Assembly (NCBI RefSeq): GCF_036324505.1
Contig: NC_086360.1
Location: 18,096,261 to 18,160,260 of the forward strand
Length of the DNA stretch: 64,000 bases
From: Eleginops maclovinus
Lineage: Eukaryota; Chordata; Actinopteri; Perciformes; Eleginopidae
Direction: 5' to 3'
In this document: positions 27,769-41,311 of the stretch, piece by piece
Layout of the letters: each line of letters begins with the position of its first letter
How positions within the stretch are numbered: position 1 is the stretch's first letter
Position numbers and translations under genes: made by a program
The notes under the pieces: model-generated
The model's database searches: none
Told to the model about the DNA's origin: nothing
What the model saw: only the letters and a program-made list of their open reading frames with translations

Positions 27769-29624
27769 TGTAACAGATGTGCCACATATGTGAAGAGTTA
27801 AACCCTAGCCTTTACAGTGTACTCCAGGGATACTGATCTTACAGGTCCCATATGGCCAGACACCATTTCACAATGGAATTTATTTTTATGAATTTCATGT
27901 GAATAAGGCACTAGAGTGCACCAAGATAAACAAAAAGCTTGTTTGAAAAGAAAAAGAAGCTTCTGAACCCATCGTATTTTACACTATAACAGCTTTGTTA
28001 ATTCTTTCATCTCACGGTTATGAACCATTACAACATTTGAGTGATCGCTAGATAGAAGAGGTCATTTTCTATCCAATAAAAATTGAAGAACCTGGACGTA
28101 TACAATGCATCATAGTTTACCAAATAACTTTATGATAAGAGGTAACAACTCAACAAAACAGCTAGCAGTAGCTGTACATAGGTATCAGAACAACAGGAGT
28201 AACGTTACATTTTTCCAGCAAAAGAGCCCCAAAACAGAGGAGGCATATGCCTACAGAGTAAGAGTGATTACAAACAGTCTCCACTAAGCTAGATCAGTAA
28301 GTAACATACCTGACTATACTGAAATACTACTAGGTGTTTAACTCTGCCTGGCACTGAGATGGGTGTTTCTTTTTAGTCAAGCTGCTAGCAGTAGCCATGA
28401 TGCTTACAATTTATATATCAAAAAGAAGATCATGGAGATCATTTTCAATGTCTTGGTTGTGCATTTTCTTTGGAAACAAATGATGTGTTTCATGTGTTGA
28501 CGGGCAGAAAAGGAAAGCAACCTAACAGCGGCACCAACAGCAATACCAAACACCAGGGGGTAACATTTTAAAAGTTATCCATTTCCACTTTAATGTTGTA
28601 TACTCCAACCAAAGCAGCTGTTGCGTCTAATAAACCGAGTAGAATATCTCACTCATTTTCATATAACCCTACTGTCAATCCTAGGACCAAGTTAGTTTAC
28701 TTAAGAAGTTAGGATAACAACTCAGTTAATTTGAGTAATGGTCCTTTAATATTCGTTGTATCTGATGAAAATAATTAATGTTCCTTTATTAACAGGTCCC
28801 TGGCCTTCTTTCGTTTTGCAAAAAGTCCCCGGGCAAATCAAGTTGAGTATCCCTGGTGGACTGTATATCCTCTTATGTATTTTCTCAGCTGACTAAAATC
28901 CTCTCAGCCACCCAATCAGATGTGGTTAGTGCCGGGTGGAGTAGACATGACCCTGAACAACAGGGAATAACAATGACAGGGAGGCGACGTTGGGGTAGAT
29001 CCATTTGAAAGCCTGATTTCCTAATCGTCTTTTGAAACGTGCCAAAAGATAACAACATTACCATGAAAAAACTGACGTCATGTAAACGCTGTATTTTTCT
29101 AAGCCGTTGTTCTCAAGGTTTGGACAATTACAGCAAGAGGCCACTTCCAGGTTAAACAAGACGGATTACTGAGACAAGCTGATTTCTGTAGTGACTCTCG
29201 CACGGACATGGTAGCAATTTACAGCCATTTTTTATGGTGGAGAAGTCAGGCAGAGAAACTGCAGTGTCGGTGTGTATTTGATACTCAAGTGGCCACTTTT
29301 GTGAGCCATGATTAGACATGTAATACCCCATTAATTGTTAGACCTTATGATAAGATTTGAGGTGATTTCGCTCTGTTTCCGAGGGCTGTGGAATGCCATC
29401 GATCACTATCATCACAGACTCAGGCTAGGGAGGGAATATGGGTAGAGATGTTGCTATGAATGCATTAAAAGATAAGATTTCACTTGTTTTATCACATCAA
29501 AAAGCACAATTTGCAAAAAGGCGATCAGTTTTTTGAAATGATGGAAAACTAAGAAGAAAAGTATTGTAAGTTAGTGAATATTCCTACTTTGAGCGACCTT
29601 ACCTTGACTCCAAAGGATGTTTTA

Positions 29625-29740
29625 TTTATTTTAGCAGGATAAATCTGCAGATTACTTCCTTTATCAATGGTTTTCTTTATGAAAATTCTGAAAAATGTCA
29701 TTAACAGTTTGCCGAAGTCCAAGATAAAGCAGCTAATTTT
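29625..29740. repeat. Possible eroded copy of the GCTGCAACT MITE-like family
   Basis: GCAGATTACTTCCTTTATCA and TTTGCCGAAGTCCAAGATAA resemble the family body, but the ends are missing. Confidence 0.3.
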
Positions 29741-30701
29741 GGGTCCCTAATTACTAATGACCTTAAAAGTGTTACGAACATAGAAGAACAGGTAGGATTT
29801 TGTACAAGTAACCTTCTTTTAAGCCATGGATTGACAGCTTTGTGATGAGAAACTGTCGAGAGGATTAAGGCTCACACTGTACAGTTAATAACATAAAGAG
29901 TCTGAGTATGAGCCCAGCTACAGTCTAGACAGCCGGGCCTCTGATCCACAAAAACAAGTCAGTCCAACCTGACACAGAAACCTTGAAAGTAGCAGTTTCC
30001 TTCTGGCAAAGCTGACCTCCATCATCCATTAATGCCAGAATACACTGCTGGTTCAGTGTTAACACTTTGAACATGCATCATTTATTTTTTCAGTCTGTAT
30101 TGTCTTACTGAAGCCATCCCTCCGAAATGCTGGCATCCTTTGAAAAGAACACCCTTTTTTTTAAATGTTCATTTTCAAAAGATGACGGTGACGCTTTAGT
30201 AATTGTGCCTATTTAACGCAATGGCATAAGAAATGGTACTGTATATTTATCCAAATGATATATGCAAATGAGTTGTTTATTCAATTGAAACAAGTTATAG
30301 AAAATGTATCTGCATTATAAGCAACATGATAATGCCTTTACCCTTCTTATGGTACTGTATAACCATAATTATAAGCACTCAAAGGCATTAATTGTGCCTT
30401 ATAACCATAATGACAACACATTATACAGCAACAACTTCAAAGGTAAAATATCCTAATACTTGATAACTGCTGCTGACACACTGATATTGTTTTTGCATGG
30501 ATCATAGCTTATTTTAATTCCCACAATTTAAATAAATCATAATCCTTTTCATAATGCAATAAATGAGCTGTTATAATGTATTGGGATGGGATTAAAAGTA
30601 CTTTTCTATGGTCATTGTGTGTTTTGAGTTAAGTAAGCAATCCACGAAAGAAGTGAGACAAAAGGAAGAACACACATGTACAACACACTCCTGCCCCCCT
30701 T

Positions 30702-30831
<130 letters not shown>

Positions 30832-31130
30832 CTCTCAGTCCTTATTCCAGTTTCTTGGGCTTCAGTACACCCCTTTGTGATTGAGATTCACAGGTAAGAG
30901 GACCAAACAGGCAGGTAGAGGGACATCCACAGGTCCTTTTGATTAGATACTTTCTCTAACTACTTATTTTTTGATACGCTGCAAGATAAAGCTGTTTGTT
31001 TTACGTGTGTCTGTGTGTGTATATGTGGGTATGTTATGGTCGAGTAACAGGTGGACGAAAGCTACAGAGAAAGTAGGGTAAGCGTTGACAGCGCACAGAA
31101 TGTGTCATATGTCTGTTTACAAGTGCATTT

Positions 31131-31131
<1 letters not shown>

Positions 31132-31162
<31 letters not shown>
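31132..31162. repeat. (CA)n microsatellite
   Basis: About 15 CA units. Confidence 0.97.
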
Positions 31163-31166
<4 letters not shown>

Positions 31167-34102
31167 GAGTGCATTTGTTGCTGCTTGGGTGGGATGGAAC
31201 AGCAGGGAGATCTGAGGGGAGGGCAGCAGTTGTGTTTTGGTTCAGATGTCCCATTTGGGTGTGGCAGCTCACACTGACGACAACACTCGGAGCGAGCACC
31301 TGTGTCTGCTGCTTTAATGTGTTTCACTTAGACTGGACATGCAGAGTGATGGCGAAACCAGTGAAACAAGTCTGGATATATTCCATATTTTACTTACATG
31401 TATAATCAACAAATCTAAACCAAAAACACAATCGCTCCTACTGAAAGGAAGCTGTGTGTGTAGAAATAAGCTGTGTTGTCCCAGGCAGCACATTGTGTTT
31501 TTGGACAACTCCCAAGTTATTAAAACAAATCAGAGAGCCACTGTAGATGGGTTCCAATTCAGCTGTTTTCATGGGCATTTTCATTTTGCCCAGAAAAAAA
31601 CCTGAGTGGAAATGCAGAACATTCTAAGAAATGTTGAACCTACGCAAAGAGCTTTGTACAATTGGCTGAGGTTGAAAAGATTACATTTTACGAGCAGTTA
31701 TGGATGGAAACCTGCCTACTGTACATTAGCTGACATGCTTCTTTATTAACTTGAACATGTGCAATATAGTTTAGTTTTAATCAAAACCATACACAGTAAT
31801 ATTCACTTTAAAAACAAGTTCCCTACAAATGCACTAAAGTCACTCCTGTTTGAGTTGTGTTTTCTAAAAGCTACGGAGCACAGACAAGGAAATGATGTAT
31901 CCAATTCAAGAATAATAATACATATTTGAGACCAGTTCTTACAGATTGAGTATTGAGCGGCAACATTTATGTACGAAAGTGTAGAGGAGGGAAGTCAGAC
32001 AGTTGGTTGGTACTGGTGTTTTTATGGTTTTAACTGTTCATAATAGCAACAATATAGAATATTTCAATTCTTACCCTTCAAATTGAAAGGGATCAAATAG
32101 CTTTGTTTCTACATTTAGATAAGGAAAGTAAGGAAATCCAAAATATGGATGAAAAAATGAGTTTCATAACAAAAAATACGATAGTGAAGTAGAGAGCAAC
32201 TGTGGCTCAGAACAACCAAACAAAGTACATTAATGTTTGTATTCAACCCTTAACTGCTTAAGCATACACATGCATAGACAATTTACAGAACCATATTGAA
32301 TATTTTACCCATTACAAAAAGCATTTACAAGTGTGATTGCAAACCTTAGAAGTTGTCCAACAAGATAAGAGAATGTACATTTTTTATGGGGTTTGTTCCA
32401 TATGCTGCACTGTATCTGAAGTCACAAAACAAAGAGGTATGTTTGAATGCTGTGTTAATGTTCTGCTCTGTTAATGAGGAAAATAATAACATCTCTAAGG
32501 GGCACAATGGGTTAACATGGTTCAACTCCTTCTAAGAATACTTTAAAAGAACTGTAAAAACCCAAACATCCAAACACGCAAACGGGTCACCCTGGCCACA
32601 CACGATTACCACCAACATTTATACGAGTTCAGATGCCTCCACAACTGTTGTTTTTGTGCTGGCGGTGTCCCCCATGCACCCCCGGTGCTTTGCTCAGCTG
32701 GTATTCTGGGTGAGTTATCCCAAAGTGGACTTCGCTGGCTAACAGCATGAGACAAGCTGTCAGCCCAACTCATCTCAATAACAACAACAAGTCTGGCCAG
32801 TGTAGCATGCATGATTGACTCCACCCTGATTTCACTCACTCATAAGATAAAAGATGAACCAGATGCTTTTTGGTCCTTATAATGATGCTGTAAAAGAATG
32901 TGTTATGGACGGTACGCTTTATAAATCCTTCCAAATGGCACCTGACCTAGCTATGAAGAATAACAGTGGGTGTTTATGCAATCGTGTGTCTGTCTGTGTG
33001 TGATGTTGAAACCGAGGCCCCAGCTCACATCCATCACAGTGACCATCGTGTGATCTGCTGTCAAATATGCTGCGTTTTGCGAGGATGGACAATAAGTAAC
33101 ATATGATCTCTTACATACAAAGTCGAGATGAATCATGCATCTTCATGTTCTCACTGTTTCACACATGTTGTTGCTTTAAAATGTGATGACAGATGAATTC
33201 GTCTAGCTGTGGCTTTTTTCCCCAACTACCTCACCTCGCTCACTATTTTCCTCTTTCTGTTGAAGCATCTGCAGTCAAATGCTGGCCTCCCATCACCCCC
33301 ACCACCGCTTCCCAGCTCTGCCCCGCACCCTGACCACCGCTCTAACTGCGACCACTTGTCAGTGGGGACAAATATTGACTTGTTTGTTGGCCTTACTTCT
33401 GCCAAGATTAGAGCCCCACTTCCCCCCGCCATCTCTAAACGGTGATTACGTCCAACAGAGCTCATTACTGTCAAATCAAAAGATCCCTCAGAAGAGTCAC
33501 TCATTGGTAATGACCCTATTATTCAGTGAACATGTGTGGTGTGGTTGGTTTTACCTCCTGTGGATAAAGAGTCTTTTTGTGACATTGTTTTTCACATGAA
33601 AGTATTTTAAAATGGAGTTTACTAAAAGATGTCACTCAAAATACGTTGTCCCTCCTCCTCCTACTTGTTACAAATAAAAACTCTTTGATTGTTACCCACA
33701 AGACTGTGTCATCCAATAGTTAGAGTACCACAGCTGATTCACATCTGAGTATCGAATACACATCTCAGGATGACAATCACTTTGCCTAATCCGGTTACAG
33801 TCTGGATACTGGTTGTGAATCAATAGAGATTAGAGATCTATTAGTCTGAAGGTGTAAACCAAATGCAAAGGCATTCATAAGAAAGCTTTAACCCTCTGGA
33901 GATACTTAACCCTGAAATAACAGGATGGTGTAATGAAACTGATGTGAAACCACAGGAATTTAAATGTAAAAAGACCCTGTTATATACAGATATTGACTTC
34001 TCCTCTCCACATTTAAAATATATATTTTTTTATTTCAACAAATAATGAACTTTGTTTCCACACACTCAATGAGTCAGAGAGATCTGGTTCATAGAACACA
34101 TC

Positions 34103-34108
34103 TTTATT
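34103..34108 (-). terminator. Candidate poly(A) signal of aplnra
   Basis: AATAAA on the minus strand (TTTATT on plus), about 790 bp after the aplnra stop codon; a second TTTATT occurs near 34165. This implies a 3' UTR of roughly 0.75-0.8 kb. No other gene lies between. Confidence 0.45.
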
Positions 34109-34898
34109 ACAGTAGTTAGTTACAGTGATGTCGAAAAATAAAACATATACATCAAACTGGATCATTTATTTACAGAGTTTCTTTGTCCCCTTTTAGTGCT
34201 GTGACTACACTGCGAAACCCCTACACCCACCCCGCCCCGCTCCTGTTCCCCAACAACATTTGTCAACTGCCATCTGCCTGTCTGCCCCCCGTCTCCTCTC
34301 AACAAACTATATAATTAAGCCGCAACACCTTCTCTCGTCTTACACCCCCCTCCCTCCTGCAAACTTCTACCTTCACATACAAAAAGAGGACACTGCTCTG
34401 TTTGATTTCTCTGCTCACACATCTTTTTTAACAAGTGCTTCTAAAACAAAACAGCAATAGATCTGAACAAGAAAAAAAAATGCTATGGTATGAAAATACT
34501 GTACAGCTTTATGTTTCATCCAGTGTAAACCGATTTTAAATTGATATACAGTTCCCAAAAACAGTGTGTGTTTCTAAAATCATAACTATGCCCTCTTTCC
34601 ATGACAGAATTTTACAGAGCAGGACAAAACTAAAAATATACTTTCTTTTTTCTCTTCGAACTTGAGGAACAAAGCAGCAAAGGAGCGCAGCCCGCTGGCT
34701 CCGGCTTCACGTCCACACAACATACAGAGCATCCACATCTCTCACTGTAGAATAGGAGGAACATATTATAGATTTCATGACTGTGAGGGGTGAAAGTTCA
34801 TCAGCTCAGCTTCTCAGCTTTAAACAACGGACACATAAAGTTTTTTTTCTACAAGTGTTCCAGTGGTTGGAGCCCCGCTCCACCTTTCCTTTTCCCTT

Positions 34899-35984
34899 CT
34901 ACACCTTGGTGGCTAGAGACTGGATCTCTGATTTTTGAGTCTGGGCACTGAGCGTAGAGGACATGGAACTCATGTGGCCATGCATAGCCTTCTTCAGGTT
35001 GAACAGGCACAGACACTGAGAACGAAAGCGCAGGTCAAAGAAGGCATAGAGGAAGGGGTTGAGGCAGCTGTTGACATAGGCCAGGCAGGTAGTGTAGGGG
35101 TGAGCCAGCAGCAGGAAGCGCAGGAAGCCGCAGGAGCTGGGAAACAGGTTCAGGTAGGAGAGGGCGTCCATGCTTTTCAGCACATGGAAGGGAGTCCAGC
35201 AGAAGGCAAAAATCACTACCAGTGTGGTGATGATCTTCAGCAGCCTCTTCTTCTTCTGGTCTTCCTTGCGCAGGTTGTTGAAGTGGCGTGTGACGGTGCA
35301 GCCAATGAAGCAGTAGAATATGGTCATGGCCAAAAAAGGTAGGAGAAAACCCAGAGCGGAGGAGGAGAGGCTGAGTCCGGCTATCCACAGGTACTCGTGC
35401 CTCTGGTTCAGGGTCACCAGGCTGAAGTCCATGGCGCACGTGGTCCTGTTGCTGTTCAGGTCGTTCACAGTGGTGCGGAAGAGCAGTGTGGGCACAGCCA
35501 GCACGCCGGACAGCAACCAAATGGCCCCCAAGGACGCCAGCATGGTCCCTCGAGAGCGCAGCCTGCTGCTTGACAGGGAGTGCACGATGGCCAGGTATCG
35601 GTCAAAGCTCAGGCAGGTGAGGCAGAAGACGCTGGCATACATGTTGACCAAAACAACATAGCTGCTGATTTTGCATAGAGCCACACCGAAGGGCCAGTGG
35701 TACCCCAGAGCTGTGTAAACGGCCCAGAGAGGTAGGGTGATAACAAATGTGAGGTCAGCAAGGGCCAGGTTTCCTATGTAGACATCTGCAGCACGACGCT
35801 TAGACTTGGATCTCCAGACAGTGAAGATGACCACGCCATTACCTGACAGGCCCAGGATGAAGATGAGCATGTAGAGCACAGGGATGAGGGAGTAAGAGGG
35901 CTCCCACTCTGAGTAGTCACAGGCAGTCTCATTGTCATCATAATACTCATAGTTATCAACATATTCCGCAGTGGTGGTCTCCAT
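34899..35984 (-). CDS. aplnra: Apelin receptor (class A GPCR, aplnra type)
   Basis: Gi-coupled plasma-membrane receptor for apelin and Apela/Toddler, guiding mesendoderm movement, heart and vessel formation in fish (family knowledge). One coding exon, 361 aa. Visible: acidic Tyr-rich N terminus with an NET glycosylation site at 18 and CDYSEWEPS; seven hydrophobic helices; NLALAD in TM2; SFDRYLAIV (DRY) after TM3; FCWTPFH in TM6; NSCLNPFLYAFFD (NPxxY) in TM7; ECL2 NRTTC with the disulfide Cys; a Ser-rich tail ending SLATKV. The length is close to known fish receptors. From memory the tail and N terminus resemble zebrafish aplnra more than aplnrb. Antisense ORFs over it are shadows. Human APLNR is on 11q12, so its position beside an hpd/setd1b block reflects fish rearrangement. 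Confidence 0.95.
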   Translation of the reverse strand: METTTAEYVDNYEYYDDNETACDYSEWEPSYSLIPVLYMLIFILGLSGNGVVIFTVWRSKSKRRAADVYIGNLALADLTFVITLPLWAVYTALGYHWPFGVALCKISSYVVLVNMYASVFCLTCLSFDRYLAIVHSLSSSRLRSRGTMLASLGAIWLLSGVLAVPTLLFRTTVNDLNSNRTTCAMDFSLVTLNQRHEYLWIAGLSLSSSALGFLLPFLAMTIFYCFIGCTVTRHFNNLRKEDQKKKRLLKIITTLVVIFAFCWTPFHVLKSMDALSYLNLFPSSCGFLRFLLLAHPYTTCLAYVNSCLNPFLYAFFDLRFRSQCLCLFNLKKAMHGHMSSMSSTLSAQTQKSEIQSLATKV

Positions 35985-36145
35985 GCTGGAAAAGAAAATC
36001 CTTGTTTACAGAAAATAAAAAAGTAGAGTCCAGTACAGTTCCAAAGTTCTTTGAGGTGAATCAAAACTCAGAGGATCACAGAGGAGCCTCAGAGCTGCTG
36101 CTGGAGGAGACTGTGAGAGAGTAAGTGACTGCTGGCTGCTGTCTG

Positions 36146-36156
36146 CCTTTTTAAAC
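36146..36156 (-). promoter_or_regulatory. TATA-like box of aplnra
   Basis: On the minus strand GTTTAAAAAGG sits about 165 bp upstream of the aplnra ATG, followed downstream by a TGCCAGCAG-type leader. A start site near 36115-36125 would give a leader of about 135 nt with no obvious intron. Inferred from sequence only. Confidence 0.4.
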
Positions 36157-38111
36157 TCGGCCCTCCACACCCCTGGTTCCCTCCCAGGACGACCCCCCTC
36201 CTTCTACCCCAGTAAAACATCTCGCAGTCAGCCCTCCCCCCTCCTCCTCTCTCTCACCTCTTCTGGCGGAGCCCGAACGACAGAGAGCCCCGATAAGCTC
36301 CCCTTGTACCCTAGCCAAACCTTCATAATAAATGTTTTTTTAGTATGCAAAATTAATGATAACCATATTTGAGGAATTTGCACGATGAGCAAAATACAAT
36401 ACCTGATTAAATAAATACAAATTCGCAAAATTATGAACGTGTCGATCCCACCTGAGGTCTGGTCGAATGTAAATCAATCAATCAATCGACCATCAATCAA
36501 TTTAATCAGTCATTGAAGTTTTAAAGTACTTTTAAACAAACGATCTTTATCAGTTTTTGTAAAGAAGAGAAACTATTTACATATTTGCTTATTAGCAATA
36601 GTGAGCAAGTTATATAACAATTAGGCTACACCCTTATAACAACCCTTTAATAAGGACAAAACTAAGGTAGTCAAAAAGTTGATTAAATCAGTTTTTGCCC
36701 GTTACTGACGTGAAAAGATGCCATCATGTAAACAAAGCAGACCTGTCGGTCAGGTTGCACCCAACCCCCCCACCGCCCCCCCCCTCTCTCACTTTACTTT
36801 TTTATCTTTTAATCGGCATGAACATCTTCTTTTCAGCGTTGCATTACTTTACCATCGACTTCGTTAGAAAACGAGATTTTGCTAAATTAGGGAACAAGCC
36901 TGGACATTACAACTCAACCCGTTTTACATCACAATCACAATTAAATGGGTGTAAAACGTGCACTCTATGACATTTGACAGTCTGATCTGTCGGTTTTTGT
37001 CGCTTATTTCTAATAAAAGAGCGTTTACTGTCATATTTAAATGAGCTGCAGCCTTTATTGCCACATCAGCAATATAATCTGTTGAGTTGAAATTAAAACG
37101 TAATTAGATCGACAGTGAATTTCAAACTGTTTGAAGATCAGATTAAACATCAGCGGGCAGCTCAAGCCGGCATGTGTGAATTCAATTCTCAAGTCTGGGG
37201 ATTTATTACCATGATAAAAGGGCAAGCAAACGCACCGGTTCGAAGCAAAAACAAAAGGAAACCTCACATTGACACCATCACTGCGCTCACAATGTCTATT
37301 TCTAAATCCTTTTTTATTGTTGGTTAAAACATTTAACTGCTCATTGCATCAAATAAGGAGTTAATGCAGCGCACATTTTAATAAGAGTAAGTTATATGAT
37401 ATATATTTAAATCACCTGTAAAACTTCCCACTACAACAAATAGGTAGGCCTTAATTATAGATTTCTTTAATGTTTAGTTTTTTTGTAAATTTAAAAAACA
37501 AACAAATAGAGAATTTAATCCTTCATCAAACATACACACAACTGTATCATTTACAACAGATATAACACATTTATTCATCTACACATACAAATATAATGTA
37601 CATATATTATATATATTGTAAAGCAACACCAAATCACTTATACATCAGTTAATATACTTCATGCTATAGCAGGAAAAAAAAGAAAGAGACATACAGTTTG
37701 GAAAACAAATCAATCAGCTCACAACATATTTATAGCAGCTCAAATGGACAACCTTTATTGAACCCAAGAGTGATCAACTCTGATGAGTACACATTATTTA
37801 CAGCTGTAAGATTTAGTGAATCTCTACCAAACAGGCCTCCTAGTGGGGATAACATGGAGCTACTCAGTAATTCTCCAATGGAGTGTTACACCGTGAAGGA
37901 CAATCTGGATCACATTTTATCAGCCTGACCGGTTATTGTGCTGTCCTTATAAACCAGTGTATGAGTCTAACATGGCAGACACAATGGCTGCACTTCATCT
38001 GTTCACATGATTTTGTATTTGTGTGTCAAAAAAAATGGTGGTGATTCTTCCCAAATTGGTTATGAAAAAAGAAAAATGCACCAATCTCATTCGGCTGTAC
38101 CTTTGATCAAA

Positions 38112-38249
<138 letters not shown>

Positions 38250-38644
38250 CCAGGTGGGTACTCCACCTCTACCTAATTCCCCAGGGAGAGGATTGGACGC
38301 CTGCTGCTTGCAGGCCCGATATCTCTAAAACAAATAAATTAGCAAATTTAAAAAATAAAGGTGAGTAGATAAGAAACAGATGGTCAGATTAGACCATCGT
38401 CTTGGATATCTTTAGAAGACCTCCTCACTTGTTAATCGGAGCCTTTATAGGTGCCAAGATAAAGTCCTGCTGCTGATCCTGAGGCTCAGTTTTACGGGGG
38501 TGGGAGGATGATTATCAGCTGGGAGTGAGGATTTACTTTCCAAATATAACACGAGTGAAATATATAAAGTGTCTCAACACAAGTCATGGCACGCTTATAT
38601 TATGTGTCATTTTTCTTTTAGATCCATTATCACTGTCATTAATT

Positions 38645-39374
38645 GCAGTAGTGGAAAAAAAACTAGTAGATTAAAATTACTGTACTTGAGTACACATTTG
38701 AGGTACTATATGATTTCCATCACAGGCTACTTACTATTTCTAATATTTTACTTCTCAGAGGTTAATATTGTTATTTTTCCTCCAATACATCTGCCTGACA
38801 CCTTGACTTACTCACAGATGAGAGTTTTTCATCCCCCTCTTGCACCATGGAAAACAGTGTTCCTCCTGATTTTGCCTTAAACTGAAAGGTCTCCATAAAG
38901 TTCTCCTTTTTATTTTGAGAATATCATCAGACTTATTCAACTAAATAAACTTAAATCAGCTGCAATATGCATTTTCACAAAGTTAAAAACAAGGCTGTTT
39001 TTCTGAGCTTGTGAAATTCAACTTTTTAGAGATATGTCTAACAGGACAGCAATGCTTCACACATATGGTGATCAAATAGAATATGATGCATGGCTGTAGC
39101 TTAATAGTATATAAAGGGGTTCAAATGACTTCAACCTTAAACATCTACAGCAGTAAAATGCACCATTCGCATAAATAAAGGGGAATAGCAATGCAAAAAC
39201 ATCAGTAAAACAATGACAGGGAAAGTTATATTGCACATTTTTTAAGAACATTCTGCCGATAATACTAATACAGTTCAACTTTAAGTAAGGATTTGAAGCA
39301 GTACTTGAGTGTACATTTTTTTACGTGAGGTTTCGATGCTTTTACTTATATCTCAATACTTCTTCCACCACTGC
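38645..39374. mobile_element. Full-length non-autonomous element with CAGTRGTGGAA inverted ends
   Basis: Left end GCAGTAGTGGAA (38645) and right end CTTCTTCCACCACTGC (39359-39374) are inverted repeats. The 730-bp interior has GTACTTGAGTAC-type motifs near both ends and a non-coding middle with GTATATAAAGGGGTTCAAAT. This is a common percomorph fish repeat (hAT-like MITE by its ends, from memory). No clear 8-bp target duplication was found. Partial copies: 6835-6955, 18195-18245, 58130-58345, 59740-60025. Confidence 0.6.
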
Positions 39375-41082
39375 TACCTTGGCACCTTTAGCTGCATTGC
39401 GTCACGGCTTTCTCTCTTTAAGTCTGGACCACACATGTGTCCCGGCCACAGCTGTGCCGGCTTTTGATCTGCTGCTGTAATGAGCCTGCTGCTGTGATAA
39501 GACTGCTTCTGTCTAACGCTGACCATGCAGTGGGATATCATGGATGGTTTTGTAGCTCTTCTGTAGAAAGTTGCTGATTTGCACCGGCGGATATATTATA
39601 AAACTGAAGTGAGATGTGTGATATTCATCTTTAAAGTTCACTGGAGTCAATGGCAGGCAACTTGAGGGATGTTCGTAACGGACACAAGTCAGCTCCAGTC
39701 TGGTCAGAGGTGGAGATAAGTCATTGAAGGTGTAATCTTTGAGCTGTGGTCTGTTTGAAGTGTAAAAATTGATGGCAGCTCACAGATCCCCCCTCTCTAT
39801 GACTTGATTTGTTGCCAATACAGCAGACCCCAGGAGCCACAAATCATGCTGAGGCACACAGAGGGAAGTGGACCACAGGGTCATTCGAGAGACAAAGTTG
39901 GTCTCGAAGTGTGCCGTCCTGAACACACTTCATGCAGAACAAAGATAATGGATTGTATTTGTGTTTCCATCCTTTCTTACTTTTAGCCACAGCCACGGAC
40001 CTTTCACGGTGGCCTGCTAAGTGCCGACTCTGCTGTGTCAGACGAAGTCACACTCCTGTGCCGTGGAGCTAGTGCCACAGCCTCAGATGTGCGATGGCAC
40101 TGCTCCTGCTGAGGGCTTTCTTATTGGCAGGAGCTTCTTGCTAAACTGCAGGTCATCTGAGGATGGGTGGCTGTTGTGTGTCTGCTACTCCTGCAAGACA
40201 CTTTGCTTCTGCATGTCTTTTTTTTAACATAAAATAACCAGAGTGAAATACATTCTCATAGTGTGAAGTCCTGTAAATAACCTCCTTAAGGTATTGTTTT
40301 GTGCTGTGTGTGCTTGATTAAAGTCAGTCCTATCACAAACAGCTACTTTTACCACACATCTGCCTGGTCTTGACCTCAGCATTGAACTGAATAGAGACCT
40401 CCACCCAATCATTGTAAATCTGTGTGCTGATAAGGCGGCTCTATTGTTTCATTTTTGTCGCTCCATGCACTTCTCTCTTAATGAGCAATGCACCTGTAGT
40501 TACAGGGCTTTTCCAAATGTCATCATTCATCCGTGATCAGGTCGAAATGTTTTATTTCTCTGTTTCCTGGAAGATTGGAATACAGTTTATCTTGTTCAGA
40601 GATTTGTTTTTACGTATGGACTGTTTACTCTCTTTTTGTAGTATAGATGGGTTTCTTGTTTATGGCAGAGGAGTTAACGCCAACGTTCAACTTTATAAAA
40701 AGCATGAGGCTCCCCTATTGCTCATTCAGTAAGAGAAAAATACTGTATTTCCATTTCTGTAATATATCTAAAAAGTATTAAAGTACAGAATTGGTACAAT
40801 CATGTTAACTTGTAGTAACAGCCATCAGCCAACATTTTTAATAGTTGTCTCAGGCATGTGGCCAAATACACCGTAATGAGCTTTGGAGTATATGATTTCT
40901 TTGTTTTCTATGAGAACTTTTTCACAACTTCACAGTACATTTCCGAAGATAAACAACAAATGTAAATCGAGGATGATAAAAAGCTACTCTTTTACTTTTA
41001 AAATACCCATCGACTAAATAAAAATAATCAATTTCACTGTAATACTTTTTTGATGTTCCCTTAACTTTTGAAAAACAAACTT

Positions 41083-41311
41083 GTCACTTTAAGGGAAACT
41101 CCACCGATTTTACACATAAAAGTGTATTTCTGATTGTTGGGGAGTACTACTGCATAATGTAAAGGGAAAATAAACAAGTGTATGAAGGCTATAGCAGTTT
41201 GATGCTAAATAAGCCTCTACTTGCATACAAAAACATGCAAAATCTTCAAGTCTAATCTAAAAATCCATGAATTGTCAGCTTTTGAAATGCATTGTGGGTA
41301 ATGTAGGTGCT
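41083..41311 (+). repeat. Teleost interspersed repeat fragment
   Basis: GGGAAACTCCACCGATTTTA, GGGGAGTACTACTGCATAAT and TGCATTGTGGGTAATGTAGG occur in the order I remember from a widespread fish repeat. Fragmentary and non-coding. Confidence 0.5.

Noticed and set aside
33209..33445. Pro-rich plus-strand ORF with a hydrophobic start resembling a signal peptide
   Set aside because: Starts at GTG, lacks upstream support, and the reverse strand is equally open; better explained as C-rich non-coding DNA.
34935..35661. Long ORFs on the plus strand and in another minus frame over aplnra
   Set aside because: They are shadows of a GC-rich GPCR coding exon; no conserved motifs, while the aplnra frame matches the family end to end.
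37698..37928. 76-codon plus-strand ORF
   Set aside because: Opens with TTG, has no splice signals that join it to another exon and no family resemblance; AT-rich flank. Looks like chance.
38637..39382. 8-bp target-site duplication around the 730-bp element
   Set aside because: The flanking octamers do not match, so hAT membership is left as tentative.
41288..41301. Possible ZNF143/Staf site (TGCATTGTGGGTAA)
   Set aside because: It lies inside a repeated fish element where this string is part of the consensus; no promoter nearby.
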